NCBI RefSeq assembly: GCF_014652535.1
Contig: NZ_BMYZ01000001.1
Coordinates: forward strand, 558,001-622,000
DNA: 64,000 bases
Reading direction: 5' to 3'
DNA from: Cellvibrio zantedeschiae
Lineage (GTDB): Bacteria; Pseudomonadota; Gammaproteobacteria; Pseudomonadales; Cellvibrionaceae
Positions 26,343 to 36,567 of the stretch are shown in pieces; position 1 is the stretch's first letter; every line of letters starts with the position of its first letter. Under the pieces are notes generated by a model, which was not told the origin of the DNA, made no database searches, and was given only the letters and a program-made list of their open reading frames with translations. A program made the position numbers and the translations under genes.

Positions 26343-28973
26343 ATGAAGAGCGCAGAAATACGCGACGCCTACCTCAAGTTTTTTGAAAGTAAAGGCCACA
26401 CCATTGTTCCCAGCAGTTCCCTGATTCCAGGCAACGATCCTACTTTGCTATTCACTAACGCAGGTATGGTGCAGTTTAAAGATGTATTTCTTGGTGGCGA
26501 CAAACGCCCCTACAACCGTGCTACCAGTTCGCAACGTTGTGTGCGCGCAGGCGGTAAACACAATGACCTCGAAAACGTAGGCTATACCGCACGTCACCAC
26601 ACCTTCTTCGAAATGCTCGGCAACTTCAGTTTTGGCGATTATTTCAAGCGCGATGCCATCGTCTATGCGTGGGAATTCCTGACTTCAAAAGACTGGTTAA
26701 ATATTTCTGCCGACAAGCTCACCGTTACCGTCTACGCCTCAGACGACGAAGCTTATGACATCTGGGCAAAAGAAATTGGCGTTCCTACCGAGCGCATTAT
26801 TCGCATTGGTGACAACAAGGGCGCGCCTTACGCATCAGACAACTTCTGGGCGATGGGCGATACCGGCCCTTGCGGTCCTTGCACCGAAATTTTCTATGAT
26901 CACGGTGCCGACATCTGGGGCGGCCCACCGGGTTCTCCAGAAGAAGATGGCGACCGTTTTATCGAAATCTGGAACAACGTGTTCATGCAATTCAATCGCA
27001 CTCCTGACGGTGTTTTGCATCCTCTGCCAGCACCTTCTGTAGATACCGGCATGGGGCTTGAGCGTATTTCTGCAGTTATGCAGCACGTTCATTCCAACTA
27101 TGAAATTGATTTGTTCCAACATTTGCTGAAAGCTGCTGCTGAAGCAACTGGCAATAGCGACATGGAAAACAAATCCTTGCGCGTAATTGCCGACCATATC
27201 CGCTCTTGTTCATTTTTGGTTGTCGATGGTGTTACGCCATCCAACGAAGGTCGCGGTTATGTATTACGCCGTATTATTCGCCGCGCAATCCGTCACGGTC
27301 ACCAGCTCGGTCAAAAGCAACCTTTCTTCCACAAGCTTGTAAAAGCCCTCGCAGAAGTAATGGGCGATGCTTATCCGGAGTTGGTAAAAGGCCAAGCGCA
27401 AATTGAACGCGTGTTGTTGGCGGAAGAAGAACAATTTGAAAAGACGCTCGATAAGGGCATCAGTGTTCTTGAAGATGCGTTGACTAAAATTTCCGGTTCA
27501 GAAATCCCCGGCCAAGTTGTATTTACCCTCTACGACACCTACGGTTTTCCGGTTGATTTAACCAACGATATCGCTCGTGAAAAAGGCCTTACAATTGACC
27601 TTCCCGGTTATGAAGCCGCAATGGACGAACAGCGTAAGCGCGCACGCGCAGCAGGTTCTTTCAAAGTCGATTACACCGCAGCAGGGTTGGATCTGCCGGT
27701 CAGCGAATTTATGGGTTACGGTTCATTAGCAGAGAAGGGTAAAGTTATAGCTCTGCTGAAAGACGGTGCCAAAGTTGAGCGTTTAGTTGAGGGTGACGAC
27801 GGCGTAATAGTGTTGGATCAAACTCCGTTCTACGCCGAGTCCGGCGGCCAGGCAGGCGATACTGGTTATCTGACCGCTGGTGCAACTCACATTGAAGTGC
27901 GCGATTGCCATAAGCAAGGTGCTAGTAATTTGCACTTGGTGCGCGTGTTAGAAGGCGCGATTAATCTGGGCGATGAAGTCTTGGCGGTTGTTGATCCAAG
28001 TGTTCGCCAGGCGACAGCACTTAACCACTCTGCAACTCACTTGTTGCACGCCGCGTTGCGTAAAGTGCTGGGTGAGCACGTAACCCAAAAAGGTTCTTTA
28101 GTAGACTCCGAGCGTTTGCGTTTCGACTTCTCTCATTTTGAAGCTATTTCAGCTGATCAATTAAAAGCGATTGAAAACTTGGTGAATGATCAGGTTCGCC
28201 ACAATACCGCTGTTGCAACCGAGCTGTGCAATATAGATGAAGCCAAAGCCAAAGGCGCTATGGCGTTGTTTGGTGAGAAGTACGGCGACAGTGTTCGCGT
28301 TTTAACCATGGGCGACGGATTTTCTGTTGAACTATGTGGTGGTACGCACGTAAAACGCACCGGCGATATAGGATTATTCCGCATCACTTCGGAGTCTGGT
28401 GTAGCTGCCGGAATTCGTCGTATTGAAGGTGTCACAGGCGCCAGAGCACTTGTACTCTTCGATAAGGTGGAAGAGCTTATCGACAACAGCGCGCGCGTGC
28501 TCAAAGCCAACCGCGATAATCTGACGGAGAAGTTGGAAAATCTGGTAGCCCAAAATCGTAAGCTCGAAAAAGAATTGGCTGCACTTAAAACCAAGCTCGC
28601 AACGGCTGGAAGTGTCGATTTGCTTGGTCAAGCACAGGAGGTCGCAGGTATTAAAGTTTTGGTATTGAATTTGGAAGGTGCAGACTCCAAATCGCTTAGA
28701 GACAGTGTTGATCAATTTAAAAATAAGTTGGGCACCGCCGTAGTTTTGCTGGCGGCTGTTGAAGACGGTAAGGTTGCGTTGGTGGCGGGTGTTACCCAAG
28801 ATGCTACTAACAAAGTTAAAGCGGGCGATTTAATGCGTTTTGTAGCCGAGCAGTTGGGCGGCAAAGGCGGCGGACGTCCCGATATGGCGCAAGGTGGTGG
28901 CACTGACGTGGCTGCGCTGGATACAGCGTTGCAGTCTGTGGTGCCGTGGATCAAATCTCAGCTTGGCGCGTAG
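26343..28973 (+). CDS. alaS: Alanyl-tRNA synthetase
   Basis: 876 aa, complete class II synthetase. Order: aminoacylation domain from residue 1 ([29 protein letters not shown], motif 1-3 region with [15 protein letters not shown]), editing domain with [16 protein letters not shown] and [13 protein letters not shown] (the HxxxH and CxxxH zinc sites), a coiled coil near 715-750 ([25 protein letters not shown]), and the C-Ala glycine-rich end [15 protein letters not shown]. The alaS-lysC-csrA-tRNA-Ser order is conserved in many gammaproteobacteria. Confidence 0.98.
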   Translation: MKSAEIRDAYLKFFESKGHTIVPSSSLIPGNDPTLLFTNAGMVQFKDVFLGGDKRPYNRATSSQRCVRAGGKHNDLENVGYTARHHTFFEMLGNFSFGDYFKRDAIVYAWEFLTSKDWLNISADKLTVTVYASDDEAYDIWAKEIGVPTERIIRIGDNKGAPYASDNFWAMGDTGPCGPCTEIFYDHGADIWGGPPGSPEEDGDRFIEIWNNVFMQFNRTPDGVLHPLPAPSVDTGMGLERISAVMQHVHSNYEIDLFQHLLKAAAEATGNSDMENKSLRVIADHIRSCSFLVVDGVTPSNEGRGYVLRRIIRRAIRHGHQLGQKQPFFHKLVKALAEVMGDAYPELVKGQAQIERVLLAEEEQFEKTLDKGISVLEDALTKISGSEIPGQVVFTLYDTYGFPVDLTNDIAREKGLTIDLPGYEAAMDEQRKRARAAGSFKVDYTAAGLDLPVSEFMGYGSLAEKGKVIALLKDGAKVERLVEGDDGVIVLDQTPFYAESGGQAGDTGYLTAGATHIEVRDCHKQGASNLHLVRVLEGAINLGDEVLAVVDPSVRQATALNHSATHLLHAALRKVLGEHVTQKGSLVDSERLRFDFSHFEAISADQLKAIENLVNDQVRHNTAVATELCNIDEAKAKGAMALFGEKYGDSVRVLTMGDGFSVELCGGTHVKRTGDIGLFRITSESGVAAGIRRIEGVTGARALVLFDKVEELIDNSARVLKANRDNLTEKLENLVAQNRKLEKELAALKTKLATAGSVDLLGQAQEVAGIKVLVLNLEGADSKSLRDSVDQFKNKLGTAVVLLAAVEDGKVALVAGVTQDATNKVKAGDLMRFVAEQLGGKGGGRPDMAQGGGTDVAALDTALQSVVPWIKSQLGA

Positions 28974-28993
28974 TAATTACTCACTCACAATGT

Positions 28994-29049
28994 TGAAAAA
29001 GCGTGAATTCTGCTCTTTTTCAGCCTTTTCAGTTAACTTTTACTGAAAA
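28994..29049. repeat. Two tandem palindromes after alaS
   Basis: TGAAAAAG/CTTTTTCA (28994-29001 with 29015-29022) and TTTTCAGT/ACTGAAAA (29026-29033 with 29042-29049) lie between alaS and lysC. Either could act as a weak terminator or processing site. The rest of the 214-bp gap shows no lysine-riboswitch-like architecture. Confidence 0.4.
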
Positions 29050-29187
29050 CTGGTGTTTAATTGCCCGCCGTTTTGTGACCTGGTCGTTACAATGGCGGCG
29101 CGCCAAATTTTCAAGAATATAGCGCTCTCTTTAAGCGTCCATGGGGAATCTTCTCCAACTGACATAGTCTGTAAAGGATAGGTTGTA

Positions 29188-30435
29188 ATGAGCTTATTGG
29201 TTCAAAAATACGGTGGTACCTCGGTAGGTTCCATCGAACGTATTGAGCAGGTTGCTGACAAAGTTGCCAGTTTCCGCGCTCAAGGTCACGACATGGTGGT
29301 AGTGCTTTCCGCAATGAGCGGTGAGACTAATCGCTTAATCGGCTTGGCCACTCAAATTCAAGCCACACCAGATCCGCGCGAGCTGGATGTGTTGGTGTCC
29401 ACCGGTGAACAAGTGACTATCGCATTATTGTGTATGGCGCTCAAAAAACGTGGCGTAGATGCCCGTTCTTATACCGGTGGCCAGGTTCGTATCATGACCG
29501 ATAGCTCCTATACCAAAGCACGCATTCAATCTATCGATGAAGCGAATATGCGCGCAGACCTCGATGCCGGTCGCGTAGTGGTAGTGGCAGGATTCCAGGG
29601 TGTTGACGAGAATGGCAACATTACCACCTTGGGTCGTGGCGGATCAGATACTACCGGTGTAGCGCTCGCCGCAGCTCTGAAAGCTGACGAATGCCAGATC
29701 TACACTGATGTGGACGGTGTTTACACCACAGATCCACGCGTTGTTGAGCGCGCGCGTCGCCTCGAAAAAATTACCTTTGAAGAAATGCTGGAAATGGCCA
29801 GTCAGGGCTCTAAAGTACTGCAAATTCGCTCGGTTGAATTTGCGGGCAAATATAAAGTGCCGCTACGCGTACTCCACAGCTTTAAAGAAGGCCCTGGAAC
29901 CCTTATTACCCTCGATGAGGAAGATTCGACTATGGAACAACCAATTGTTTCCGGTATTGCTTTTAACCGTGATGAAGCCAAAGTAACTGTTGCTGGCGTA
30001 CCTGATGTACCAGGCGTAGCCTCAAAAATTCTTGCACCGATTGGTGCAGCTAACATCGAGATCGATGTGATTGTACAAAACGTGTCAGCGGACAATACTA
30101 CCGACCTGACTTTTACTGTACACAAAAACGATATGCAAAAAGCCGTTGCGGTACTTGAGAGTGTTGCCAAAGAAATAGGCGCGCGCGAAGTTCGCAGTGA
30201 TGATAAGGTTGCTAAAGTTTCTATTGTGGGTGTAGGTATGCGTTCCCATGCGGGCGTTGCCTCCAAGATGTTCACTGCCTTGGCAGCTGATAACATCAAC
30301 ATCCAGATGATCACCACCTCTGAAATCAAGATTTCGGTGATCATTGATGAGCGTTACTTAGAGTTGGCTGTGCGCAGTTTGCACACCGCTTTTGGTTTGG
30401 ATGCCGAACCAACAGAGAGCCGTGTGAGGGGCTAG
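29188..30435 (+). CDS. lysC: Aspartate kinase
   Basis: 415 aa. It phosphorylates aspartate, the first step toward lysine, threonine, methionine and diaminopimelate. The kinase domain starts with SLLVQKYGGTSVGSIERIE and includes VVAGFQGVDENGNITTLGRGGSDTTGVALAA. Two C-terminal ACT domains begin near residues 265 and 345 (VTVAGVPDVPGVASKILAPIG; VSIVGVGMRSHAGVASKMF). The monofunctional, ACT-ACT form is the pseudomonad-type Ask, feedback-inhibited by lysine/threonine. It precedes csrA, as in Pseudomonas. Confidence 0.96.
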   Translation: MSLLVQKYGGTSVGSIERIEQVADKVASFRAQGHDMVVVLSAMSGETNRLIGLATQIQATPDPRELDVLVSTGEQVTIALLCMALKKRGVDARSYTGGQVRIMTDSSYTKARIQSIDEANMRADLDAGRVVVVAGFQGVDENGNITTLGRGGSDTTGVALAAALKADECQIYTDVDGVYTTDPRVVERARRLEKITFEEMLEMASQGSKVLQIRSVEFAGKYKVPLRVLHSFKEGPGTLITLDEEDSTMEQPIVSGIAFNRDEAKVTVAGVPDVPGVASKILAPIGAANIEIDVIVQNVSADNTTDLTFTVHKNDMQKAVAVLESVAKEIGAREVRSDDKVAKVSIVGVGMRSHAGVASKMFTALAADNINIQMITTSEIKISVIIDERYLELAVRSLHTAFGLDAEPTESRVRG

Positions 30436-30630
30436 GCTCAATCACCTGTTGGTTTTGTTAAGGTAGTAAACTCTCCGGTCACGCAGGTTCCTGGAGAAAA
30501 AGTGTTCGGGGTTTCTTCCTTTTCGCGAAAAGTAGTCAATACTTAGCTAAGTCCAAAGCGATAACTGTTTTGGCCGCGACAAGGGTTAGTCGAGAGGCGG
30601 TAGCGGGCAGGAGCCCTAAGCCGTACTCTT

Positions 30631-30650
30631 ACAGGATGAGTGAAGGAGAT
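30631..30650 (+). promoter_or_regulatory. CsrA-site-like GGA pair over the csrA ribosome site
   Basis: ACAGGATGAG (30631-30640) matches the core of the CsrA high-affinity consensus (RUACARGGAUGU). A second GGA (30645-30647) is the csrA Shine-Dalgarno itself. Eight bases separate the two GGA triplets. The layout fits CsrA repressing its own translation, known in E. coli. Confidence 0.55.
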
Positions 30651-30654
30651 TGAA

Positions 30655-30849
30655 ATGCTAATTTTAACTCGCCGTATTGGTGAAACTTTGATGGTTGGTG
30701 ATGAAGTCACTGTGACCGTCCTTGGTGTAAAGGGTAACCAGGTACGTATCGGTGTCAATGCGCCAAAAGATATAGCCGTTCATCGCGAGGAAATTTATCA
30801 ACGTATTCAGCGTGAAAAGCAAAATTCTGACGACCAAAACTCGTTTTAA
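30655..30849 (+). CDS. csrA: Carbon storage regulator CsrA/RsmA
   Basis: 64 aa RNA-binding dimer that controls translation and stability of mRNAs with GGA sites. [51 protein letters not shown] is a near-canonical CsrA, including Arg44 in the VHREE region that contacts RNA. The ATG at 30655 with GAAGGAG upstream is preferred to an in-frame codon at 30640. Its leader carries two GGA sites, and a candidate antagonist RNA lies at 6.55-6.78 kb. Confidence 0.98.
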   Translation: MLILTRRIGETLMVGDEVTVTVLGVKGNQVRIGVNAPKDIAVHREEIYQRIQREKQNSDDQNSF

Positions 30850-30897
30850 TTTTTTCCTGCCTCGCCGATTGTTGCTATAAGTTTTCGTCTGAACGTC

Positions 30898-30926
30898 TCG
30901 CGGTAGATGGTAACTCACTACCGCGA
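30898..30926 (+). terminator. Hairpin after csrA
   Basis: Nine-bp perfect stem TCGCGGTAG/CTACCGCGA with an 11-nt loop, 49 nt after the csrA stop. The following sequence is only moderately T-rich, so it may be a weak terminator or a 3'-stabilising hairpin. Confidence 0.5.
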
Positions 30927-31114
30927 AGATTCTCTTCTGTGTTAATCCCCCGTGTTTATATTTCAAACAAATTGCAGATTAATAGATCGCAATATTTAAT
31001 ATATGCGTTTGCAGTCTTATTAAATGCGTTTAAGCCTTTGATTTTTTTTGAAATATGATATTATGCCGCTCCTACTGAAATGGAGCGGTAATAAAGTTTC
31101 ATGAAGTAGTTTGT

Positions 31115-31206
31115 GGTGAGGTGGCCGAGTGGCCGAAGGCGCTCCCCTGCTAAGGGAGTATACCCTTTAAACGGTATCGAGGGTTCGACTCCCTCCCTCA
31201 CCGCCA
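31115..31206 (+). tRNA. tRNA-Ser (anticodon GCU), CCA encoded
   Basis: 92 nt. Acceptor GGTGAGG pairs with CCTCACC (31196-31202), followed by discriminator G and encoded CCA. The anticodon loop CTGCTAA gives GCU, reading AGC/AGU serine codons. The long variable arm (TATACCCTTTAAACGGTATC) is diagnostic of a class II tRNA. TTCGA is the T-loop. Position after csrA is conserved in related bacteria. A possible -10 TATTAT lies near 31059. Confidence 0.97.
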
Positions 31207-31217
31207 TTATTCAAAAC

Positions 31218-31249
31218 AAAAAAGCCCAATCGAAAGATTGGGCTTTTTT
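31218..31249 (+). terminator. Intrinsic terminator after tRNA-Ser
   Basis: AAAAAAGCCCAATC, GAAA tetraloop, GATTGGGCTTTTTT: a 14-bp stem and U tract 12 nt after the tRNA CCA. Confidence 0.93.
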
Positions 31250-31280
31250 GTTTGTGCGAAAAATTACTTAGTGTTCTGAA

Positions 31281-31312
31281 AAAAATAAAAGGGATGATGA
31301 CTCATCCCTTTT
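31281..31312 (-). terminator. Intrinsic terminator after valS
   Basis: Read on the minus strand: AAAAGGGATGA, 4-nt loop, TCATCCCTTTT followed by ATTTTTTTC. It lies 25 nt past the valS stop. Confidence 0.88.
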
Positions 31313-31336
31313 CGCTTATCTTATTACTTCGAAAAA

Positions 31337-34192
31337 TTACAATGCGCTAATTTTTTGGATTTGCTCGCGCAATTTTTCAATCGCAATTTTATGCTCTGCA
31401 ACTCGCGCACGCTCTGCCGCTACAACCGCTTCTGGAGCTTTGGCAACAAATGCTTCGTTACTAAGTTTAGCTTCAGTGCTCGCAACATTTGCTTCGAGTT
31501 TTGCGCTTTCTTTTGTTAAGCGAGCGATCTCGGCATCCTTATCGATAATGCCTGCCATAGGCACGAGAATTTCCATATTACCTACTAATGCTGTTGCAGA
31601 CATAGGTTCAATATCACCCGCATTTAACCAGGTTACACTTTCTAGTGAGGCCAACTTCTTCAAAAATTGCTGATTATTTTGCAAGCGTTGCTGATCTTCA
31701 TCTGAACCATTTTTGAAAAGCACAGGTAAATCTTTTGCAGGAGAAATATTCATTTCACCGCGAATATTACGCACGCCTACAACAACTGTTTGCAGCCACT
31801 CAACATCGTTCAATGCTTGCTGGTCAATTTTGCTATCGTTAGCTTCCGGGAAACTAGTAAGCATAATGGTTTCGCCAGTTGCGCCGCTGAGAGGCTTGAT
31901 GATTTGCCAAATTTCTTCGGTGATAAATGGCATCAACGGATGGACCAAACGCAAAATAGTTTCTAACACACGTACTAGCGTACGGCGGGTACCTTTCTTT
32001 TGAGTGGCTGTTGCTTCCGCATTAAATAAAACTGCTTTGGTCGCTTCCAAATACCAGCTGCAGTATTCGTCCCACACGAATGAGTAAATTGCTTGTGAGG
32101 CTAAATCCAAACGATAGTTATCAAGGTTTTCGGCAACGGCTTTTTCAGCAAGTTGAAGCTTGCTGATAATCCAGCGATCCCCTAAAGATAATTCGTAATC
32201 TTTACTTCCGTCTTGACCACAATCCTGATTCTCGCATTGCATTAATGTATAACGCATTGCGTTCCAGATTTTATTGCAGAAATTTCTGTAACCTTCAACG
32301 CGGCCCATATCGAATTTAATGTCGCGGCCAGTCGATGCAAGTGAACAGAAGGTGAAACGCAACGCATCTGTACCGTAAGCTTGAATGCCTTCCGGAAATT
32401 CTTTGCGCGTTTGCTTTTCGATTTTCGCCGCGTCTTTTGGATTCATCAAACCTGTTGTGCGTTTTTGCACAAGCGTTTCCAGATCAATACCGTCAACAAT
32501 GTCGAGTGGATCGAGTACATTGCCTTTTGACTTCGACATTTTCTGGCCTTGGCTATCGCGCACCAAGCCGTGAACGTATACCGTTTTAAATGGAATTTGC
32601 GCGCTGCCGTCTTCATGTTTTACTAAATGCATGGTCATCATGATCATGCGCGCAACCCAGAAGAAAATAATATCGAAGCCTGTTACCAACAAATCTGTTG
32701 GATGGAATTTTTTCAAAAATTCCGTTTGTTCTGGCCACCCCAATGTTGAGAAAGTCCACAAGCCAGAGCTGAACCAGGTGTCCAGCACATCTTCATCTTG
32801 GTTAAGTGAAATGTCAGCAGCGATGGAATATTTGCTGCGTACTTCTGCCTCGCTGCGACCTACATACACTTTGCCGCTTGCGTCATACCATGCGGGAATG
32901 CGGTGGCCCCACCACAATTGACGGCTGATACACCAGTCCTGAATATCGCGCATCCAGGAGAAATACATGTTCTCGTATTGCTTGGGTACAAATTGAATAC
33001 GGCCATCTTCTACAGCGGCAATTGCGGGTTCTGCGAGTGGTTTGGTGCTTACATACCATTGGTCTGTCAACCAAGGTTCGATAACAACACCGGAGCGATC
33101 ACCGCGCGGCACTTTCAGTGCGTGATCATCAATTTTTTCTAACAAGCCAGCAGCTTCAAATGCAGCGACAATTTGTTTGCGCGCTTCGTAACGATCAAGA
33201 CCAGCAAACTCTGTAGGCAATGAACTGCTGACAGCAATATTCAAGCTGCCATCGTAATTAAAAATTTGTGCGATGCCTAAAATGGCTGCGTTTTTGTCGA
33301 GCACATTAATTAATGGCAAATTGTGGCGCTTGCCAACTTCATAGTCGTTGAAGTCGTGCGCTGGTGTAATTTTTACGCAACCGGTACCAAATTCGCGATC
33401 AACATAATCGTCAGCAATAATTGGAATTAAACGGCCAACTAATGGCAACTCAACAAATTTTCCAGTCAAAGATTTGTAGCGCTCATCTTCCGGATGAACT
33501 GCAACCGCGCTATCGCCCAACATGGTTTCAGGGCGAGTGGTGGCGACGACTAAATAGTTTTTACCTTCGGAAGTTGTTGCACCATCTGCCAATGGGTAGC
33601 GCAAATTCCACAGGAAACCTTTTTCATCGTGGTTTTCAACTTCCAGATCGGAAATAGCTGTGTGAAGTTTCGGGTCCCAGTTTACGAGGCGTTTGCCGCG
33701 ATAAATCAAACCGTCGTCATACAAGCGTACAAAAGCTTCCTGTACGGCTTTGGACAAGCCATCATCCATTGTAAAACGCTCGCGGCTCCAATCTACGGAT
33801 GAGCCCAATCGGCGAATTTGGCGTGTGATGGTGCCGCCGGATTGTTCTTTCCACTCCCACACTTTTTTCAGGAATTCTTCGCGGCCCAAATCGTGACGAC
33901 TAATACCTTGCGCGGCGAGCTGACGCTCAACCACCATTTGGGTTGCAATACCGGCATGGTCGGTACCCACTTGCCATAAAGTATCGTCGCCTTTCATGCG
34001 GCGATAGCGAATCATGGTATCCATTACCGCGTTGTTAAAGCCATGACCCATGTGTAGGCTGCCCGTGACATTCGGTGGTGGGATCATCATGGAATAGGGT
34101 GTGCCCTCGCCGGCAGGCTTGAAGTAGCCCTTGGCTTCCCAGGTTTCATACCACTGGCGTTCGATAGCATGGGGTTCGTAGGTTTTTTCCAT
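31337..34192 (-). CDS. valS: Valyl-tRNA synthetase
   Basis: 951 aa from the ATG at 34192, the same length as E. coli ValS; the open frame extends 12 codons upstream with no family similarity. Class I synthetase: the HIGH-type motif is [21 protein letters not shown] near residues 40-60 and KMSKS is [10 protein letters not shown] near 550. The editing CP1 domain with [22 protein letters not shown] is complete. A C-terminal coiled coil ([22 protein letters not shown]) binds tRNA. Monocistronic, convergent with tRNA-Ser. Confidence 0.97.
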   Translation of the reverse strand: MEKTYEPHAIERQWYETWEAKGYFKPAGEGTPYSMMIPPPNVTGSLHMGHGFNNAVMDTMIRYRRMKGDDTLWQVGTDHAGIATQMVVERQLAAQGISRHDLGREEFLKKVWEWKEQSGGTITRQIRRLGSSVDWSRERFTMDDGLSKAVQEAFVRLYDDGLIYRGKRLVNWDPKLHTAISDLEVENHDEKGFLWNLRYPLADGATTSEGKNYLVVATTRPETMLGDSAVAVHPEDERYKSLTGKFVELPLVGRLIPIIADDYVDREFGTGCVKITPAHDFNDYEVGKRHNLPLINVLDKNAAILGIAQIFNYDGSLNIAVSSSLPTEFAGLDRYEARKQIVAAFEAAGLLEKIDDHALKVPRGDRSGVVIEPWLTDQWYVSTKPLAEPAIAAVEDGRIQFVPKQYENMYFSWMRDIQDWCISRQLWWGHRIPAWYDASGKVYVGRSEAEVRSKYSIAADISLNQDEDVLDTWFSSGLWTFSTLGWPEQTEFLKKFHPTDLLVTGFDIIFFWVARMIMMTMHLVKHEDGSAQIPFKTVYVHGLVRDSQGQKMSKSKGNVLDPLDIVDGIDLETLVQKRTTGLMNPKDAAKIEKQTRKEFPEGIQAYGTDALRFTFCSLASTGRDIKFDMGRVEGYRNFCNKIWNAMRYTLMQCENQDCGQDGSKDYELSLGDRWIISKLQLAEKAVAENLDNYRLDLASQAIYSFVWDEYCSWYLEATKAVLFNAEATATQKKGTRRTLVRVLETILRLVHPLMPFITEEIWQIIKPLSGATGETIMLTSFPEANDSKIDQQALNDVEWLQTVVVGVRNIRGEMNISPAKDLPVLFKNGSDEDQQRLQNNQQFLKKLASLESVTWLNAGDIEPMSATALVGNMEILVPMAGIIDKDAEIARLTKESAKLEANVASTEAKLSNEAFVAKAPEAVVAAERARVAEHKIAIEKLREQIQKISAL

Positions 34193-34375
34193 AGCGATAA
34201 CAAGCTCTATAGGTGCCGCTGGCGGCAAAACAATGACAAAAAATATAGGGAGGCGATTATAGCGGGCGAGGGGCTTGTTTGTCTGCGCTCGCGGGCGAGA
34301 TTTTTAGGGGGCTTTTGGGTATTATGGCGACCAAATTTGTGATCTTGCCAGTGTGTTGTCGGGTGCAAAACCTCT

Positions 34376-35503
34376 ATGAATATTTTACATATTTCCGGTG
34401 TGCTTAAATGGGGTGGTGGCGAAAACCATATCCAGAATTTATGTTTTGAACTGGCTCAATCCAATCCTGAAGTTAATAACATTATTTTGTGTGTTGATGG
34501 TGGGCAATTTCACCAAAAACTCACCAGGTTAAAGATTAAATTTTTTACGGCAAGACGTCGTCGTCGCATTGATTTTAATTTTATCTCAACGATTATCAAA
34601 TTGTGTAAGCAAGAGTCGATTGATTTGATTCATTTGCATGACCCGACCGCTATGCAGTTGACTATTATTGCGGATCATTTTTCAAGCCTTCCTCCGTTTG
34701 TGTTGAGCCGAAAAATCTCATACCCCATTCGCAGAAATTTCCTGACGCTTTATAAATACAACTATAAGAAAATTAAAAAGTATCTATGTGTTTCCGATGA
34801 GACCCGCCGAACTCTGGAAGTAGGAGTGAAGGATAAATCCAAAGCTATAACGGTTTACCACGGTACGCGGATTGATAATAAAAGCGATGTTACGCCGTTT
34901 AAGTTGCGTGAAAAGCTGGGTATTGCTGAGGACATAAAAATTGTAGGTAATATTGCCAACCATTATCCGGCGAAAGATCTGTTTACCTATGTGCGCACTA
35001 TTAACCGATTAATTAATGAACATGGTCGTAAAGACGTTCATTTTGTACAGATAGGTTCACCGGCAGATAAAACACCGGAAATTATGGCGTTAGTGAAAGC
35101 CTATAATCTGGAAGCTTATGTATCCTTCCTGGGTTTTACTGAGGATGCATCGAATTTTATTCCGCAATTCGATATAGGTTTTATGAGCTCCAAGCTTGAG
35201 GGTATAGCTCAGTTCCTCTATGAATGTTTTTATCATCGCGTGCCCATAGTGACTACCAATGCAGGTGGTGCTGCGGAAATTATCAAGCAAGGTGAAACTG
35301 GTTTTATTGCTGACAAAGGCGATGACGAAGCTCTCGCGCGTCATTTGGTTTATGTGTTGGATCATCCCGAAGAATCAAAAGTTATTACGGAAAATGGTAA
35401 TAAATTATTGTACAGCCAATTCATTACCCCGGTCATGGCGCAGAAGACTTTGGCGGTGTATCGTGAAATTATTGCCGATGAAACTGTTGGAAGCAAAACA
35501 TGA
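34376..35503 (+). CDS. Glycosyltransferase family 4
   Basis: 375 aa GT-B enzyme. The N-terminal acceptor domain starts MNILHISGVLKWGGGENHIQNLC. The C-terminal donor domain has HYPAKDLFTYVRTINRL, FLGFTEDASNFIPQFDIGFMSSKLEGIAQFLYE (the E-x7-E-like region) and TTNAGGAAEIIKQGETGF, typical of GT4 sugar-nucleotide transferases. It overlaps the next gene by 4 nt (ATGA), so both belong to one operon. It probably adds a sugar to a lipopolysaccharide core or another surface glycan; the sugar is unknown. Confidence 0.85.
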   Translation: MNILHISGVLKWGGGENHIQNLCFELAQSNPEVNNIILCVDGGQFHQKLTRLKIKFFTARRRRRIDFNFISTIIKLCKQESIDLIHLHDPTAMQLTIIADHFSSLPPFVLSRKISYPIRRNFLTLYKYNYKKIKKYLCVSDETRRTLEVGVKDKSKAITVYHGTRIDNKSDVTPFKLREKLGIAEDIKIVGNIANHYPAKDLFTYVRTINRLINEHGRKDVHFVQIGSPADKTPEIMALVKAYNLEAYVSFLGFTEDASNFIPQFDIGFMSSKLEGIAQFLYECFYHRVPIVTTNAGGAAEIIKQGETGFIADKGDDEALARHLVYVLDHPEESKVITENGNKLLYSQFITPVMAQKTLAVYREIIADETVGSKT

Positions 35504-36564
35504 GTTCAAGCAATAGCATTAAAAAAATACTTGTCATCCGTTTTCGCCGTGTAGGTGATGCTGTCTTGGGTACATCCCTTTGTACCAGTTTGCGAAAAAC
35601 ATTTCCTCAAGCAGAAATTCATTATCTTTTAAATACGCCTATAGCACCGCTTTACGAAGGCCATCCCGATATAGATAAGGTTATTACTTTTGATAATCGC
35701 GACGACAAAAGTTTTTTTCGCTATCTTGGTCGTGCATGGTCTATTGTTCGCGCTAATAAATATGATGTGATTATTGATATGCGCGGTACCGTGCGGACTT
35801 TATTGTTTTCGTTTTTATCTCCCGGCACCCGTTTTCGTATAGGAACAAAAAAAGGCTATAGCTTCCTTGCGTTGAATCATGCGGTTGATAACCGTGGCGA
35901 TAAAACCAGCAATATGATTGATCACAACCTGGAGTTTTTAAAACCACTGGAACAGGTTGCCGAGGTCAAGTATTGCCGGGATTTCAGGCTTTATGTAACT
36001 GAATCGGAAAAGCAGCATTTTTGTAGCTATATGCAAGAATCCGGTGTTGATTTCGCAAGGCCAGTTATGTTGGCGGTTGTATCTGCGCGTTTGCAACATA
36101 AAGTCTGGGACAAGGAGCGCATGAAGCAGGTGTTGCAAAGAATTATTGATCAATACGATGCGCAAATTATTTTTAATTTCGTCAACGCCGAACGCGAGTT
36201 TGCAATCAATGTTCATCAAGAAATGAATAATCATCACAATATATTTACCAATATAGAAGCAAATTCACTGCGCGATTTGTGTGCTTTGAGTGCGAATTGC
36301 GATTTCTTTTTTGGTAATGAAGGTGGTGCCCGACATCTTGCACAGGCATTGGATGTGCCTTCTTTTGCGATCTTCCCACCAAAAATTTCTAAATCACGCT
36401 GGTTGCCGGCGCAGGGCGAACGTTTTGCTGGCATAAGTCCAGATGATTTTTATTCCAGGGCTCAGCAGAAAAACATGACTTATGAAGCGCGTTTTAATCT
36501 CATTACGGTTGAGCGTGTTTGGGAAATGCTTAAGCCTATGTTGGATCGCTATCTTAAAAAATAG
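35500..36564 (+). CDS. Glycosyltransferase family 9 (heptosyltransferase-like)
   Basis: 354 aa. ILVIRFRRVGDAVLGTSLCTSLRKTFPQAEIHYL is the ADP-heptose:LPS heptosyltransferase N-terminus, and FFGNEGGARHLAQALDVPSFAIF is the C-terminal GT9 donor-binding segment, although the usual NDSG/GPxH residues are altered to GNEGGARH. It would add heptose, or a related sugar, to LPS core. Coupled to the GT4 gene by a 4-nt overlap; convergent with the CDP-glycerol transferase-like gene 3 nt downstream. Distinct from the second GT9 gene at 37.6-38.7 kb. Confidence 0.82.
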   Translation: MSSSNSIKKILVIRFRRVGDAVLGTSLCTSLRKTFPQAEIHYLLNTPIAPLYEGHPDIDKVITFDNRDDKSFFRYLGRAWSIVRANKYDVIIDMRGTVRTLLFSFLSPGTRFRIGTKKGYSFLALNHAVDNRGDKTSNMIDHNLEFLKPLEQVAEVKYCRDFRLYVTESEKQHFCSYMQESGVDFARPVMLAVVSARLQHKVWDKERMKQVLQRIIDQYDAQIIFNFVNAEREFAINVHQEMNNHHNIFTNIEANSLRDLCALSANCDFFFGNEGGARHLAQALDVPSFAIFPPKISKSRWLPAQGERFAGISPDDFYSRAQQKNMTYEARFNLITVERVWEMLKPMLDRYLKK

Positions 36565-36567
36565 CGC

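Noticed and set aside
29050-29187. Lysine riboswitch before lysC
   Set aside because: The leader is too short and lacks the multi-helix junction expected.
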